DNA from: Staphylococcus equorum
Lineage (GTDB): Bacteria; Bacillota; Bacilli; Staphylococcales; Staphylococcaceae
Reading direction: 5' to 3'
Assembly (NCBI RefSeq): GCF_029531845.1
Contig: NZ_JAMBPV010000017.1
Location: 1 to 40,247, forward strand
Length of the DNA: 40,247 nucleotides
In this document: positions 15,954 to 25,031 of the stretch, piece by piece
Layout of the letters: each line of letters begins with the position of its first letter
Numbering within the stretch: the stretch's first letter is position 1
The notes under the pieces: model-generated
What the model was told of the DNA's origin: nothing
The model's database searches: none
What the model saw: the letters and a program-made list of their open reading frames with translations, nothing else
Program-made: the position numbers and the translations under genes

Positions 15954-16985
15954 TTGTCTGAATATGAAAGTAACAATAAATATGATTTTATTGGGAAAGT
16001 TGATTTAGAGGTCGATAGTAATAAATATTTATGGTTTTTTAAAGTCAAAGATATAGTTTTGACTTTGCCAGTTTTGTTACTTGGTATAATTTACATTATG
16101 ATATTGAATAAATTTTTTCATTTAAACTGGGAAGATCATATCCCACTTTACTTAATTGGAATTTTACCATCATTCGCTTTATATGCACTTTTGGCAATAC
16201 AATCTAGTTTGTATGAAAGAAAAAACATTTCAATATTAAATGAATTTAAATATAAGTATGATTATAAAAAACGTAAAAAAACGTTTGAATATAATAATGA
16301 CAAAATTCAAAAGGAGAGTGAGCTTTTGGAGGATATCAGAGGGCAATTAGGACTAATGGACATTTCTAAAGAATCATACGAACTATTAAGTGATGAATTA
16401 GTTAAGGTTATACAAGTTAGTTGTATTAATGTTACTGGCTTACCTTTGAGCGATCAAAAGAAGGTATATGACAATTTCGAGCAATTTAACAATAAATTAG
16501 ATACTAGACTTTTCCCTATTCAAATTACAACTAAAACAAAACCAATATCTTTAGAAACATATATTGAAGATTGTCAAAAGATTTTTGAAAACACAGGTGA
16601 TAGATATGACAGACTTTTTGGAAGTAGTTATTTAAAATTAGCGAATGATATTCAAAAGAATAAGAAGATGGTTTCTAAATCACCTTATGTTTGTATTAAA
16701 CGTAAAAAATCAAAAAAAGAAAATACAGAGGAAGTATTAGAACAAATGGCTGAAAAATTAGTTTCTGATATAGAAGATATGTTGCCACATCAATATAAAC
16801 TAAGTGCAAGAATATTAAGTAATGAGGAAATGTTCACGTTATTACATTATTCAGTTGATTATGCCACTGCTAATATTATTGAAGGTCAAAAATTAAATGA
16901 TAATGAAACAATTACTTTTTCGACAGAAGAAAACGAAGATTTCGATACTTATTGGGATCACAAGAAACAACATCACATTATTTAA
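15954..16985 (+). CDS. VirB3/PrgI-like membrane protein with cytosolic domain (TraD/TrsD-like)
   Basis: 343-aa protein starting at TTG (AGGAGGTAAT eight bases upstream). Two membrane helices (about residues 35-56 and 65-87) resemble VirB3/PrgI; the remaining 250 residues are cytosolic. That cytosolic part looks like the N-terminal domain usually found in VirB4 ATPases, while the next gene carries the ATPase motor. pGO1/pSK41-type systems have a comparable TrsD/TraD protein before TrsE/TraE. It probably docks the ATPase to the channel. It is 14 bases ahead of the VirB4 gene. Confidence 0.75.
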   Translation: MSEYESNNKYDFIGKVDLEVDSNKYLWFFKVKDIVLTLPVLLLGIIYIMILNKFFHLNWEDHIPLYLIGILPSFALYALLAIQSSLYERKNISILNEFKYKYDYKKRKKTFEYNNDKIQKESELLEDIRGQLGLMDISKESYELLSDELVKVIQVSCINVTGLPLSDQKKVYDNFEQFNNKLDTRLFPIQITTKTKPISLETYIEDCQKIFENTGDRYDRLFGSSYLKLANDIQKNKKMVSKSPYVCIKRKKSKKENTEEVLEQMAEKLVSDIEDMLPHQYKLSARILSNEEMFTLLHYSVDYATANIIEGQKLNDNETITFSTEENEDFDTYWDHKKQHHII

Positions 16986-16999
16986 AGGAGGGCTGAAAT

Positions 17000-18928
17000 T
17001 TGCTTAAAAAATTATTTTCATTTGGAAAACAAAAAGAAGGAGAAACTGGAGAAATAACGTTGGAAGATACAGTGGATATTAATTACCCATTACTTAACAC
17101 TTTAGCCCCCGATTCAATTCAAGAAAAAGAAGGAAAGCTTGAACTGGGAGATAATTATACTAAAACATTTGTTGTTACTTCATTAAAAGGACAAATAGAC
17201 GCTGATGATTTAAGGGAATTAAATGAAATTAGCGATAACATAGATTTTTCTTATTATTATGAAGAAATGGACGAATACCAAATAAAAAAACAATTAAGTA
17301 AGAGTATTCAAGAAAATACAACAAAAAAAAATAATCCAAATGCCAGACCAGATACTAAGACTGACGCAGAAGCAGAAATTAAATCGGCAGAAAGAACATT
17401 AGAGAAATTATCATTTAAACAAACTAAAATGTTTAATTTACAAACAATTATAAAAGTTACTGCAAGTTCTGAAAGAGAATTAGATGTTCTAAGTAACAAA
17501 GCTACAACAATTTTTAGTTCAATAGGTCGTCCAATCAACCCTAGATTTAGAATTAAAGACGCTTTTGATAGTAGTTTACCATTTGCTACAAACAAATTGA
17601 AAAACTTCTCTAGTACAACAATCACATCACGTACATTGAGTTATTTCTTCCCTTTCCATGAAAATGAAATCATCATGTCAGATGGGATTATATTAGGAAA
17701 AAATCGTGCTACTGGTAATATTATAAAAGTTAATTCAGAAAATCTTTTAAATAAACATATGTTTGTAGTTGGTATTTCTGGTTCGGGTAAATCAACATTT
17801 TTATTTGCTGATATGATGCGTAGAAAATCATTCGGTTATGACATTTTGGTAATTGACCCTAAAGGTGAATTTGGTAAACCCTTCATTGAAAGAGGAGGTA
17901 AATGGTTTAAATTCTCAAATGAGAAAGGTGGTAACATGCTTAACATGTTTGATGTTCCACAAGTATCTTATAAAGTTGATGAAACTGGGGAATATCAAGA
18001 GCGAATTAATCCGATTAGAGATCATATTACATCATTAATGGTTTCATTTAAGTTAATGTACCCAAATATTGATTTAGACGCTCAAAATGAATTGAGCAGT
18101 GTATTAATTGAATTATACAAAAATCACAACTTGGATATAGACGGAGATATTGATTTCACTAAAATTTCTAACGAAGATTATCCTATTTTACAGGATTTAG
18201 CAGATTTAATTGATAGTTACAAAAAAGAGAATTTAGAAGATGGTTCTAGTAATCCTAATTATAACCCAGAACGTTTTGAAAGATTATCAAACTTCCGTAA
18301 AGGTATTGATAAATATATTGAAGGTGGGCTTTATCAACATGTATTAAATGGTTACACGAATGTTGATACATTGGATAAAAGTTTAATTGCTTTTGATGTT
18401 AGTGCTGTTACAGATATTGAAGAATTGAATAAAGTTGTTTATTACAATGTTTTAACGTATATCAAAAAATTGATTTTAAATGGCGAAAGAAAGAAAACGC
18501 AAGTTTATGTAGATGAAGCACACTATATTGCTGATCCAGATGTACCAATAGCAATGAAAAATCTATTTATAATGATGAAAGTATTTCGTTCGTTAAATTG
18601 TGGTGTAACACCAGCTACACAATCTATTTCAGACTTTTTAAGTGCAGAAGAAAAAGGTCGTAATTATGGAGAAGCTGTTATTGACCAATCTATTCAGAGA
18701 ATATTTTTGCCGATGTTAGATAAAGAAGTTGAAGAAGTAAATAATCAATTAAATCTTAAACTAACGGAAGAAAACAAAGAATTTTTAAAAGTTGCAAGTG
18801 GTGATGTGGTCGAAGATAGAGGTAAAGGATTTTTATTTGTAGGTGGTAAAAAAGTTAAAATAGAAGTTATTTTAACAGAATTAGAACACAAGGTTTGGGC
18901 AGAAAAAAATTATGAAGATTTAGAATAG
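17000..18928 (+). CDS. VirB4-family T4SS ATPase (TraE/TrsE-like)
   Basis: 642-aa ATPase that powers T4SS assembly and substrate transfer at the membrane. Walker A is GISGSGKS (residues 258-265), followed by DPKGEFGKP; Walker B is VYVDEAH with D505 and E506, and PATQS lies downstream. It starts at TTG after AAAGGAGGG. At 642 residues it is shorter than typical VirB4 (about 800), consistent with part of the N-terminal domain being in the preceding protein. It matches TrsE/TraE of staphylococcal conjugative plasmids in position and motifs. Confidence 0.94.
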   Translation: MLKKLFSFGKQKEGETGEITLEDTVDINYPLLNTLAPDSIQEKEGKLELGDNYTKTFVVTSLKGQIDADDLRELNEISDNIDFSYYYEEMDEYQIKKQLSKSIQENTTKKNNPNARPDTKTDAEAEIKSAERTLEKLSFKQTKMFNLQTIIKVTASSERELDVLSNKATTIFSSIGRPINPRFRIKDAFDSSLPFATNKLKNFSSTTITSRTLSYFFPFHENEIIMSDGIILGKNRATGNIIKVNSENLLNKHMFVVGISGSGKSTFLFADMMRRKSFGYDILVIDPKGEFGKPFIERGGKWFKFSNEKGGNMLNMFDVPQVSYKVDETGEYQERINPIRDHITSLMVSFKLMYPNIDLDAQNELSSVLIELYKNHNLDIDGDIDFTKISNEDYPILQDLADLIDSYKKENLEDGSSNPNYNPERFERLSNFRKGIDKYIEGGLYQHVLNGYTNVDTLDKSLIAFDVSAVTDIEELNKVVYYNVLTYIKKLILNGERKKTQVYVDEAHYIADPDVPIAMKNLFIMMKVFRSLNCGVTPATQSISDFLSAEEKGRNYGEAVIDQSIQRIFLPMLDKEVEEVNNQLNLKLTEENKEFLKVASGDVVEDRGKGFLFVGGKKVKIEVILTELEHKVWAEKNYEDLE

Positions 18929-18942
18929 CGAGGTGAGGATAA

Positions 18943-20112
18943 TTGGAAGGAAAAGACGTAGCAAAAACAGGTGGGTGGCTCACCTTTAAATTAGTAGGTG
19001 GTGTTGCCGGTGGAATTCTTGTTATCGTTATCCTTGCCATAACGCTAGTTATGGGAACTTTGTTAGGACAAAAAGATGAAGAAGATAAAGAAAAAGCAAG
19101 TTCATCTGGTGATGGTTATACTGTCAACGGTGGAACAGTTCAAAATCCTAGAAGTAATTATGCAGAAAATGAAGTGCCAAAAGAATTTGAGAAATTATAT
19201 AAATCAATCGCAAAAAAATACGGGATTGATTGGCAACTGTTAGCTGGAATACATCGGGTTGAAACTGCTTTTAGTAGTAATGTTCAGTCATCTAGTGCTG
19301 GTGCGATTGGTCATACACAGTTCATGAAGTGTACATGGGCTGGTTGGTCGGCTAGTGGTTGTAGTGGTTCATTAGGAAATGCAGAAATACCCAAAAGCGA
19401 ATATACTGACCCAGATAAAATTAAGAGTGGTGGTGGCGAAGGTGTAGACGGTAATGGAAATGGTAAAGCTGATCCTATGGAAATATCGGACGCTTTAAGT
19501 GCTACAGCTAAGAAACTTGAAAAAGATGGCGCAAATAAATCACCCGAAACAGCGGTTCATTCATATAATCATTCAAGTGAATATGTAAGTGATGTAATGG
19601 GACATTACAACGCTTATAAAGATAATGTGAAATTTGTCAAAGCAGGTATTAAAGACCCCGATAAATTAGGAAAAACAAGTTCTAATTCTGGTAGTTCTGG
19701 AGGTTCAGATTTAGGAGGTTTTGAAGGTAAGTTACCCAAACCAGATAAAGAAAAATTTGATTTACAACCTACTTATCCATACGGTCAGTGCACTTGGTAT
19801 GTTCATCAACGTAGACACCAACTAGGAAAAGAAGTTCCAACAACATTAGGTAATGGTGGTGATTGGGGAGATAATGCAAAAGCGCAAGGTTTTAAAGTAG
19901 GTTCAGAAGCGAAAGTAGGTGCAGCAGCCTCAATTAAACCTGGATTCTTTGGTGCGCCAGACCCTTACGGACACGTAGTATTTATAGAAAAAGTGAAGAA
20001 AGACGGTGGCGTTGTAGTTTCAGAATCCAATGTTAAAGGCGTAGGTGTTATTAGTTATCGTGAATTTTCAAAAGCAGATACAAAAAACATGCAATTCATT
20101 TATGATAAATAA
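18943..20112 (+). CDS. bifunctional cell-wall hydrolase (TraG-like, VirB1-like): lysozyme plus CHAP
   Basis: 389-aa membrane-anchored hydrolase that would open peptidoglycan for the mating channel. The order is a TM segment (about 18-41), a linker, a lysozyme-like transglycosylase domain (about 75-215, catalytic E107 in HRVETAF), a Ser/Gly linker, and a C-terminal CHAP amidase/endopeptidase domain with C283 (GQCTWY) and H344 (GHVVFIE). TraG/TrsG of pSK41/pGO1 have this arrangement. It starts at TTG (18943) after AGGTGAGG. Its G+C content is somewhat higher than its neighbours. Confidence 0.94.
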   Translation: MEGKDVAKTGGWLTFKLVGGVAGGILVIVILAITLVMGTLLGQKDEEDKEKASSSGDGYTVNGGTVQNPRSNYAENEVPKEFEKLYKSIAKKYGIDWQLLAGIHRVETAFSSNVQSSSAGAIGHTQFMKCTWAGWSASGCSGSLGNAEIPKSEYTDPDKIKSGGGEGVDGNGNGKADPMEISDALSATAKKLEKDGANKSPETAVHSYNHSSEYVSDVMGHYNAYKDNVKFVKAGIKDPDKLGKTSSNSGSSGGSDLGGFEGKLPKPDKEKFDLQPTYPYGQCTWYVHQRRHQLGKEVPTTLGNGGDWGDNAKAQGFKVGSEAKVGAAASIKPGFFGAPDPYGHVVFIEKVKKDGGVVVSESNVKGVGVISYREFSKADTKNMQFIYDK

Positions 20113-20133
20113 TTTTAGAAAAGAGGTAATCAA

Positions 20134-20598
20134 ATGAAAAAACTATTAGGCATATCTTTAATTTTGTTATTATCACTTGGTGCTTGTTCCAATTCAGAAG
20201 ATAATAAGCAAAAATCCGATGATACAGAACAATCAACTGATGAAAAAACTTTGTCTAAAACCAAGACATTTTTAAATTATAGTTATACTAAAAATGATAT
20301 TAAACAGATGAAAGGTTATGAAGATATAGTTGCTAAACAATTGCGAGATAGAGTTAGTAATCAAAATCAAACATATGAAACAGATAAACCAAATAAAAGC
20401 GTTGAGAATGTAACTTTATATAAACAGACTGAAACAAATAAGTTAAAAGTATTCTATGTAGTTAAAGTTAAAACAACAGATGATAAAGAAAAGAATATTG
20501 ATTATACAGAACGTTTTGGAAGAATCGAATATAAAAATGAAGATAACAAAATGAAAATTAATAAAATGCAAGAAGTTGGAAGTAATCCATATCAATAA
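20134..20598 (+). CDS. T4SS-operon lipoprotein (TraH-like)
   Basis: 154-aa lipoprotein precursor: signal peptide MKKLLGISLILLLSLGAC with C18 as lipid anchor, an acidic linker, then a domain of about 110 residues resembling the small NTF2-like fold seen in VirB8-type accessory proteins (KVFYVVKVKTTDDKEKNIDYT). AAAGAGG precedes the ATG. It lies after the hydrolase gene, where pSK41 encodes the lipoprotein TraH. A signal peptide of the pSK41 lipoprotein was reported to show cAD1-like pheromone activity; whether this one does is unknown. Confidence 0.82.
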   Translation: MKKLLGISLILLLSLGACSNSEDNKQKSDDTEQSTDEKTLSKTKTFLNYSYTKNDIKQMKGYEDIVAKQLRDRVSNQNQTYETDKPNKSVENVTLYKQTETNKLKVFYVVKVKTTDDKEKNIDYTERFGRIEYKNEDNKMKINKMQEVGSNPYQ

Positions 20599-20618
20599 AC
20601 TCAAAAGGAGGGTATGCA

Positions 20619-21131
20619 ATGGGTCGCAAAGCATATATATCAGCTGGGCTTTTAACGGTACTATTACTATTAGTCGTTATTGGATTAATGAGGTTAGGTG
20701 GGAATAACAATCCAAGTGAAGAATCTGAAAATGCGAGTGTTGAAAATAAACAATATAGCAAAAAACAATATAAGCAAGCAGAACAAAGAAATGAATTACA
20801 AGAAGATTTAGACAGTAGAGTTCAAGAATATATACAAAAAACAAATGCACCTAAAAGTCAAAATGAGTATGATGAAGCGATTAAAATGCGTTCTTCCGAA
20901 CAACAAAAAAGTTTGAATAGAAATGTTAAAGACTTAGTTAAAGACAAACAACGTTCAGTTGATAATGTTTCAACTTATATCAATTATGATAGTAAAGACG
21001 AATTGAGTGGCAGTTATGATTATACATTAAGCTATACAAAAGATTCAAAAGTACAAACAGAAAACAAAAATGGTGAATTCACTATAAAAACTAATAAAGA
21101 TGGTTATTTTTATATAGGTCAATTTGATTAA
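20619..21131 (+). CDS. membrane-anchored VirB8/TraM-like T4SS protein
   Basis: 170-aa protein with an N-terminal membrane anchor (residues 6-26, LLTVLLLLVVIGLM), a disordered acidic linker, and a C-terminal extracellular domain (about 85-170) with helices followed by beta strands (GSYDYTLSYTKDSKV, GEFTIKTNKDGYFYIGQFD). This is the plan of the NTF2-like VirB8/TraM/TcpC group of Gram-positive T4SS. The C-terminal domain parallels that of the preceding lipoprotein, suggesting that the two are paralogues, one lipid-anchored and one TM-anchored. AAAAGGAGGG precedes the ATG. Confidence 0.75.
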   Translation: MGRKAYISAGLLTVLLLLVVIGLMRLGGNNNPSEESENASVENKQYSKKQYKQAEQRNELQEDLDSRVQEYIQKTNAPKSQNEYDEAIKMRSSEQQKSLNRNVKDLVKDKQRSVDNVSTYINYDSKDELSGSYDYTLSYTKDSKVQTENKNGEFTIKTNKDGYFYIGQFD

Positions 21132-21141
21132 GGAGGAAGGC

Positions 21142-21390
21142 ATGATGATTAAAAAAATATACAAAAAAATCAAAAGAAAAAAATTAAGATATTATATTAA
21201 ATTTATTGTGCGTCCTTCTAAACGAAAATACGCCCACTTAAAAAAAGTGAGCGTAAAAGAATACAAATCAACGGTAAAAACTGAAATAATGCGTGTCCTA
21301 TTCATGCATTATTTAATACCTATTACTATTATATTAGTTCTGTCTGTAAATGCAATTATTTATTGGATAAGAGTTGGTTTCGGAATTTAA
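21142..21390 (+). CDS. small basic membrane protein of the T4SS operon
   Basis: 82-aa protein with a strongly basic N-terminal half (about 18 Lys/Arg in the first 45 residues) and one C-terminal membrane helix (LIPITIILVLSVNAIIYWI). The ATG pair at 21142/21145 follows AAGGAGGAAGG; the longer open frame begins inside the previous gene. No family is recognised. The tail-anchored topology and its place between the VirB8-like and VirB6-like genes point to a structural or assembly part of the channel. Confidence 0.7.
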   Translation: MMIKKIYKKIKRKKLRYYIKFIVRPSKRKYAHLKKVSVKEYKSTVKTEIMRVLFMHYLIPITIILVLSVNAIIYWIRVGFGI

Positions 21391-21402
21391 GGAGGATTTA
21401 AC

Positions 21403-22602
21403 ATGAAAAAGATCATTGGATTGCTTGTCACAATCTGTTTAGCGTATATATTTTTACTTCCTTCGTCAGTCGATGCTAAGGATAATGGAACAGGTGTTAA
21501 AAATGATAACGTTGATGTTTCACAAGAAGCATTCAATAGTTTGCCTAGCGACGATGACCTAGAAAAAGAACTTAATGAAGCAATGGACGATGAATCGATT
21601 ATAAAGCAAGGCAAGGTAAAAGAACTAAAAAAAGGTAAAGGTGGTTTATATAAAACTTATGAAAAGGAGATAGACAAACTTTATAAAAAAATCAAAAAAT
21701 CAAGTGGTAAAGGTAGAGCTGACGCTATGCAGAAACTTGTTGAAGAATATAATACCTCTACTAATAAACTAGATGTTTCAAAGTGGGATATTGAAGGACA
21801 TACTGCTAATATTTTCATGAAAATTGGTAATGGTGCTTTAGGTATGGTGACTAAACCTTTACAAACGTTTACTATAAAACCTTCGTCAATATTAAATTCA
21901 CCAAGTGCAAAACCATTGAAAGAAGCATTTACAACACTTACGGATAGTTTAGTTGCTTTATTCTTAATATTCCAAGTTTTAAAGATATTAGTATTAAAAG
22001 CTACTGATATTGGCAATTATGGCAATGCAATTTACGATAAAGTAGCAAAGACAATTGTTGTTTTAATACTGGTTGGATTATATGATCCAATGTTCAGATT
22101 GGTATTAAACATTCAATATCTACTCATAACACCAATCATGAAATCGATTAAAATTGATGACGAAATGGGTAGCTTAATCATGTTAAAATCCTTAATAGTA
22201 AATTCTGACGCAGTAATGATAGCAGTACCAGTAATAGCGATATTGATGTTAGTAGTGACAATATCACTCTTTTACAGTCTAGCTTATTTAATCCTTTTAT
22301 ATATTACTGGACCTGTAGCAATTACAACAATGTTAAATGATGAAATGGATTTTTACTCACTTTGGGTTAGAAAACTCGTTTCAAGAGTATTAACAGTATT
22401 CTTACAATCAGTTTGTATAGCTTTATCATTAGCAACTATTTTCAGAATAACATGGAATTTGCAAGAAGTTGGTACAGATTTATTGTTAAGTATTGCTTAT
22501 TTAATGCTAGCGTTAGGCGTACCAAAAATACTTGAAAATTTCGGTGATTCATCTGGTGCTGGTAGATCAACAATAATGGCAGTTAGAAGTATAAAACGAT
22601 AA
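21403..22602 (+). CDS. VirB6/TrbL-like multipass T4SS channel protein
   Basis: 399-aa protein with a cleavable-looking signal peptide (MKKIIGLLVTICLAYIFLLPSSVDA), an extracellular charged helical region (residues 30-150), then five to six membrane helices from about 185 to 385. A Gly/Ser-rich end (FGDSSGAGRSTIMAVRSIKR) follows. The layout agrees with TrsL/TraL-type VirB6 homologues of Gram-positive conjugation systems. AAGGAGG precedes the ATG. It would form the inner-membrane part of the transfer channel. Confidence 0.8.
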   Translation: MKKIIGLLVTICLAYIFLLPSSVDAKDNGTGVKNDNVDVSQEAFNSLPSDDDLEKELNEAMDDESIIKQGKVKELKKGKGGLYKTYEKEIDKLYKKIKKSSGKGRADAMQKLVEEYNTSTNKLDVSKWDIEGHTANIFMKIGNGALGMVTKPLQTFTIKPSSILNSPSAKPLKEAFTTLTDSLVALFLIFQVLKILVLKATDIGNYGNAIYDKVAKTIVVLILVGLYDPMFRLVLNIQYLLITPIMKSIKIDDEMGSLIMLKSLIVNSDAVMIAVPVIAILMLVVTISLFYSLAYLILLYITGPVAITTMLNDEMDFYSLWVRKLVSRVLTVFLQSVCIALSLATIFRITWNLQEVGTDLLLSIAYLMLALGVPKILENFGDSSGAGRSTIMAVRSIKR

Positions 22603-22640
22603 GAACAATCCAATAATGAAGCTCGTTAGGAGAGAATATA

Positions 22641-24329
22641 ATGATAAAAATTAATAGAAATGGAGAAATGGAATTCAATCAAAATGAAGTATCTTATTTT
22701 GCAACAGTTAGCAATTTCAAACGTCCAACTGTTACAGCAGAAGATTTAAGCGACTCTTACGAAGAAATATTAGATAAACTTAATTATAGCGATTCAGTAG
22801 CACATATAGTCAATATTAGAGCAGTAGGTAAGTATATATATTTTGATTATGTTCAAAATGAAACAAGTAGCTTCCAAACAATTCGTAGTTTTCCATTTGA
22901 AAAACAAATGCAATTTTTCAGATCGCTTATTGATATAGGGAAATTACAAAAAGAGCAAGGTACACAAATCCTTTGGAAAACAGATAACTTTTTAATCTCT
23001 CATGAGGAAGGGAATGAAAGAATCAAAGCTATGTTGCATAGCTTTGGTGATTTCAAAGTATTTGATAATACTGATGAATTTATGGGCGTAAGAAAAATTA
23101 TATTATCAGCATTAACAAAACTTAATAATATAACTGGTAAACCAAATAGAGCAGACTTTATTAACAAGTCAGACGAAGTTATTAGATTTGCAGAAGAATT
23201 GTTTGCAAGTAATGATTTACATGATATTGAACTTGTTATACAAGCTAAATTAGATGAATTTGAGCGTCAGCGTGAAGAACATGAAGAAGCAGAACGTTTA
23301 AAATCAGAAGAAAGATCAAATAAAAAAGGTAAATTTTTCAATAAGAAAAAAACAAAATTAAAAGAAGATAAACCAAAAAAATTAAGTAGCAAAGAATATT
23401 TAAAACAAAATCTAAATAAGTCAGTAGAAAGTAAATCTGATAAGCCTAAGAAGAAATTTAGTTTAACTAATATAAAAAACTGGTTGTTTAGTTCGCCATT
23501 ACACATGGGCATTTTCATTGTATCATTACTAGTAATATTTTTACTTGTAAATTCAATAGCAAGTAATAGTAATGGGCAATCAGAAGATGAAAAGCAAATA
23601 AAACAAGAAAAAAAAGTAAAAAACGAAACATTAAACGTTTATCAAGAATATATAAATGGTAATAAGAAGAAAGCCCATGACAAATTTGCGAGTATGAAAT
23701 ATGATGAACTACCTACTAAAAAAGATAAAGAGATTTATGTTAAATGGTTGATTGAAGATGAAAAATACACAAGAGCTTTAAAACTAGATAATAGTGTTGC
23801 TTATGAATTAGGTAATAAGATTAATAAAGATAACATAGACGATATAAAAAAAATTAATGGTAATAATAGTAATAAAGTATTAACATTCTTCATAGCAAGT
23901 TATGATAAAGATTTCCAAACAGAAATCGAGTTAGCAAATGATGTAAATTTAAGAGATGAAAATATTGCTAATCGTTTAGCGCAGGCATATATGCTAAGTA
24001 ATCAAGAGGAAGAATTTGAAGCATTCATTAAAAAACAAGAGAAAAAATTAGATTCAGATGACAAAGCCCTTAAAAACTTAAATAGTACAAAGCAATATTA
24101 TTCTAATGAAAAAATGGAATATGAAGATGATAAAAAAGAAATGGATCAAGCCAAAAAAGAAGTTTCTGAAAAATCTAAGGCAGTAGATAAAGCTAAGAGT
24201 AAAGATAAATCAAAAGCTAAAGATGACTTAAAAGACGCTAGAAAGCAATTAAAATCAGCAGAAGAAAAGTATAATGAATCATATAAAGAAATTCTAAATA
24301 CTACTTCTAATGAAGCTATAGAAAGTTAA
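22641..24329 (+). CDS. EssB/YukC-like protein in the T4SS operon
   Basis: 562-aa single-pass protein. An N-terminal cytosolic domain (about 1-195) resembles the inactive-kinase fold of EssB/YukC, then a Lys-rich linker, a membrane helix (about 290-310, MGIFIVSLLVIFLLVNSIA), and an extracellular helical domain (about 320-480) with EssB-like segments (VYQEYINGNKKKAHDKF, IKKINGNNSNKVLTFFIASY). A highly charged coiled coil (about 480-550) ends it. EssB is a core part of staphylococcal type VII secretion. The similarity is of architecture and of scattered residues, judged by eye. It may correspond to TraF/TrsF of related plasmids; I have not verified that. Confidence 0.72.
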   Translation: MIKINRNGEMEFNQNEVSYFATVSNFKRPTVTAEDLSDSYEEILDKLNYSDSVAHIVNIRAVGKYIYFDYVQNETSSFQTIRSFPFEKQMQFFRSLIDIGKLQKEQGTQILWKTDNFLISHEEGNERIKAMLHSFGDFKVFDNTDEFMGVRKIILSALTKLNNITGKPNRADFINKSDEVIRFAEELFASNDLHDIELVIQAKLDEFERQREEHEEAERLKSEERSNKKGKFFNKKKTKLKEDKPKKLSSKEYLKQNLNKSVESKSDKPKKKFSLTNIKNWLFSSPLHMGIFIVSLLVIFLLVNSIASNSNGQSEDEKQIKQEKKVKNETLNVYQEYINGNKKKAHDKFASMKYDELPTKKDKEIYVKWLIEDEKYTRALKLDNSVAYELGNKINKDNIDDIKKINGNNSNKVLTFFIASYDKDFQTEIELANDVNLRDENIANRLAQAYMLSNQEEEFEAFIKKQEKKLDSDDKALKNLNSTKQYYSNEKMEYEDDKKEMDQAKKEVSEKSKAVDKAKSKDKSKAKDDLKDARKQLKSAEEKYNESYKEILNTTSNEAIES

Positions 24330-24343
24330 AGAGGTGTTAAAAC

Positions 24344-24520
24344 ATGAACATGACGTTTATAATATTAAGAATAGTTGCGATTGCGTTAGTTGTTATACCT
24401 TTAGCGTTATCAAATAAAGATTCACGTGACGGAGAGTATACAAAAAAGAAAAAAATTATATACTCGATCGTTGCGTTCATAGGTATTTTTCTTTTCTTAA
24501 CAAGCATGTTCTACAGGTGA
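24344..24520 (+). CDS. small two-TM protein, last gene of the T4SS operon
   Basis: 58-aa protein from ATG at 24344 (AGAGGTGTT upstream). Helix 1 is FIILRIVAIALVVIPLAL and helix 2 is IIYSIVAFIGIFLFLTSMF, with a charged loop KDSRDGEYTKKKK between them. The stop codon lies in the left arm of the operon terminator. It is likely a T4SS accessory or regulatory membrane peptide. No family is recognised. Confidence 0.7.
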   Translation: MNMTFIILRIVAIALVVIPLALSNKDSRDGEYTKKKKIIYSIVAFIGIFLFLTSMFYR

Positions 24521-24547
24521 CTTTAAGTCGCCTGTTTCTTTTTTTTA
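24513..24547 (+). terminator. terminator of the T4SS operon
   Basis: ACAGGTGAC (24513-24521) pairs with GTCGCCTGT (24527-24535), with one G-T pair, followed by a long T run. Confidence 0.88.
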
Positions 24548-24552
24548 TCCAA

Positions 24553-24589
24553 ACATCTACTTTACAGACGTATATATAAGTGTTATACT
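24553..24589 (+). promoter_or_regulatory. operator copy 2 with promoter
   Basis: ACATCT-ACTTTAC-AGACGT (24553-24571) contains the -35 TTTACA; the -10 TATACT (24584-24589) follows 17 bases later. It drives the two genes at 24635-25337. Confidence 0.82.
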
Positions 24590-24634
24590 ATAATTAAGTT
24601 ATTAAAAGATTAGAAAGTGTCAGGAGTAGTAAAT

Positions 24635-25030
24635 ATGAAAATTTCAAAAAAAGCAAAATATGAAGTATTGAACTTTGAAAATGAAATAGTGATCTCTGGC
24701 AACATTTTAAGTGAGATTATTGATACTACTATTTTAAATACATTTAAGTATTTAGAAAACGAAAAAAGTTTACTTTATAAACTAGAAAAAGATTATTTTG
24801 GTTATTATAATGTTCTAGCAACCATTTATAAAAGTAGTGATAGCTTTTACTGGAACAGTATTAAATATATTGAAATGATACATAATAACGAGCAGTTTTT
24901 GAGTGAAAATAGATTTATTAAATTCAAAAAATATAGATATACTTTAACTGATCCAAAAATAAAAATAAATTTAATTAAGAACGAAACAATTGTATGGAAA
25001 ATAACTAACAATAAAAAACGAGGTAATTAA
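24635..25030 (+). CDS. hypothetical protein, 131 aa, operator-controlled
   Basis: 131-aa soluble protein of unknown family, rich in Lys, Tyr and Ile with no membrane segment. The ATG at 24635 follows CAGGAGTAG; an in-frame GTG six codons earlier lies inside the leader. It is one base from the next gene and shares operator copy 2. It is one of a series of small genes in 24.6-31.5 kb under the same operator, so it is probably expressed along with par and topB, perhaps transiently after transfer. Confidence 0.65.
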   Translation: MKISKKAKYEVLNFENEIVISGNILSEIIDTTILNTFKYLENEKSLLYKLEKDYFGYYNVLATIYKSSDSFYWNSIKYIEMIHNNEQFLSENRFIKFKKYRYTLTDPKIKINLIKNETIVWKITNNKKRGN

Positions 25031-25031
25031 T

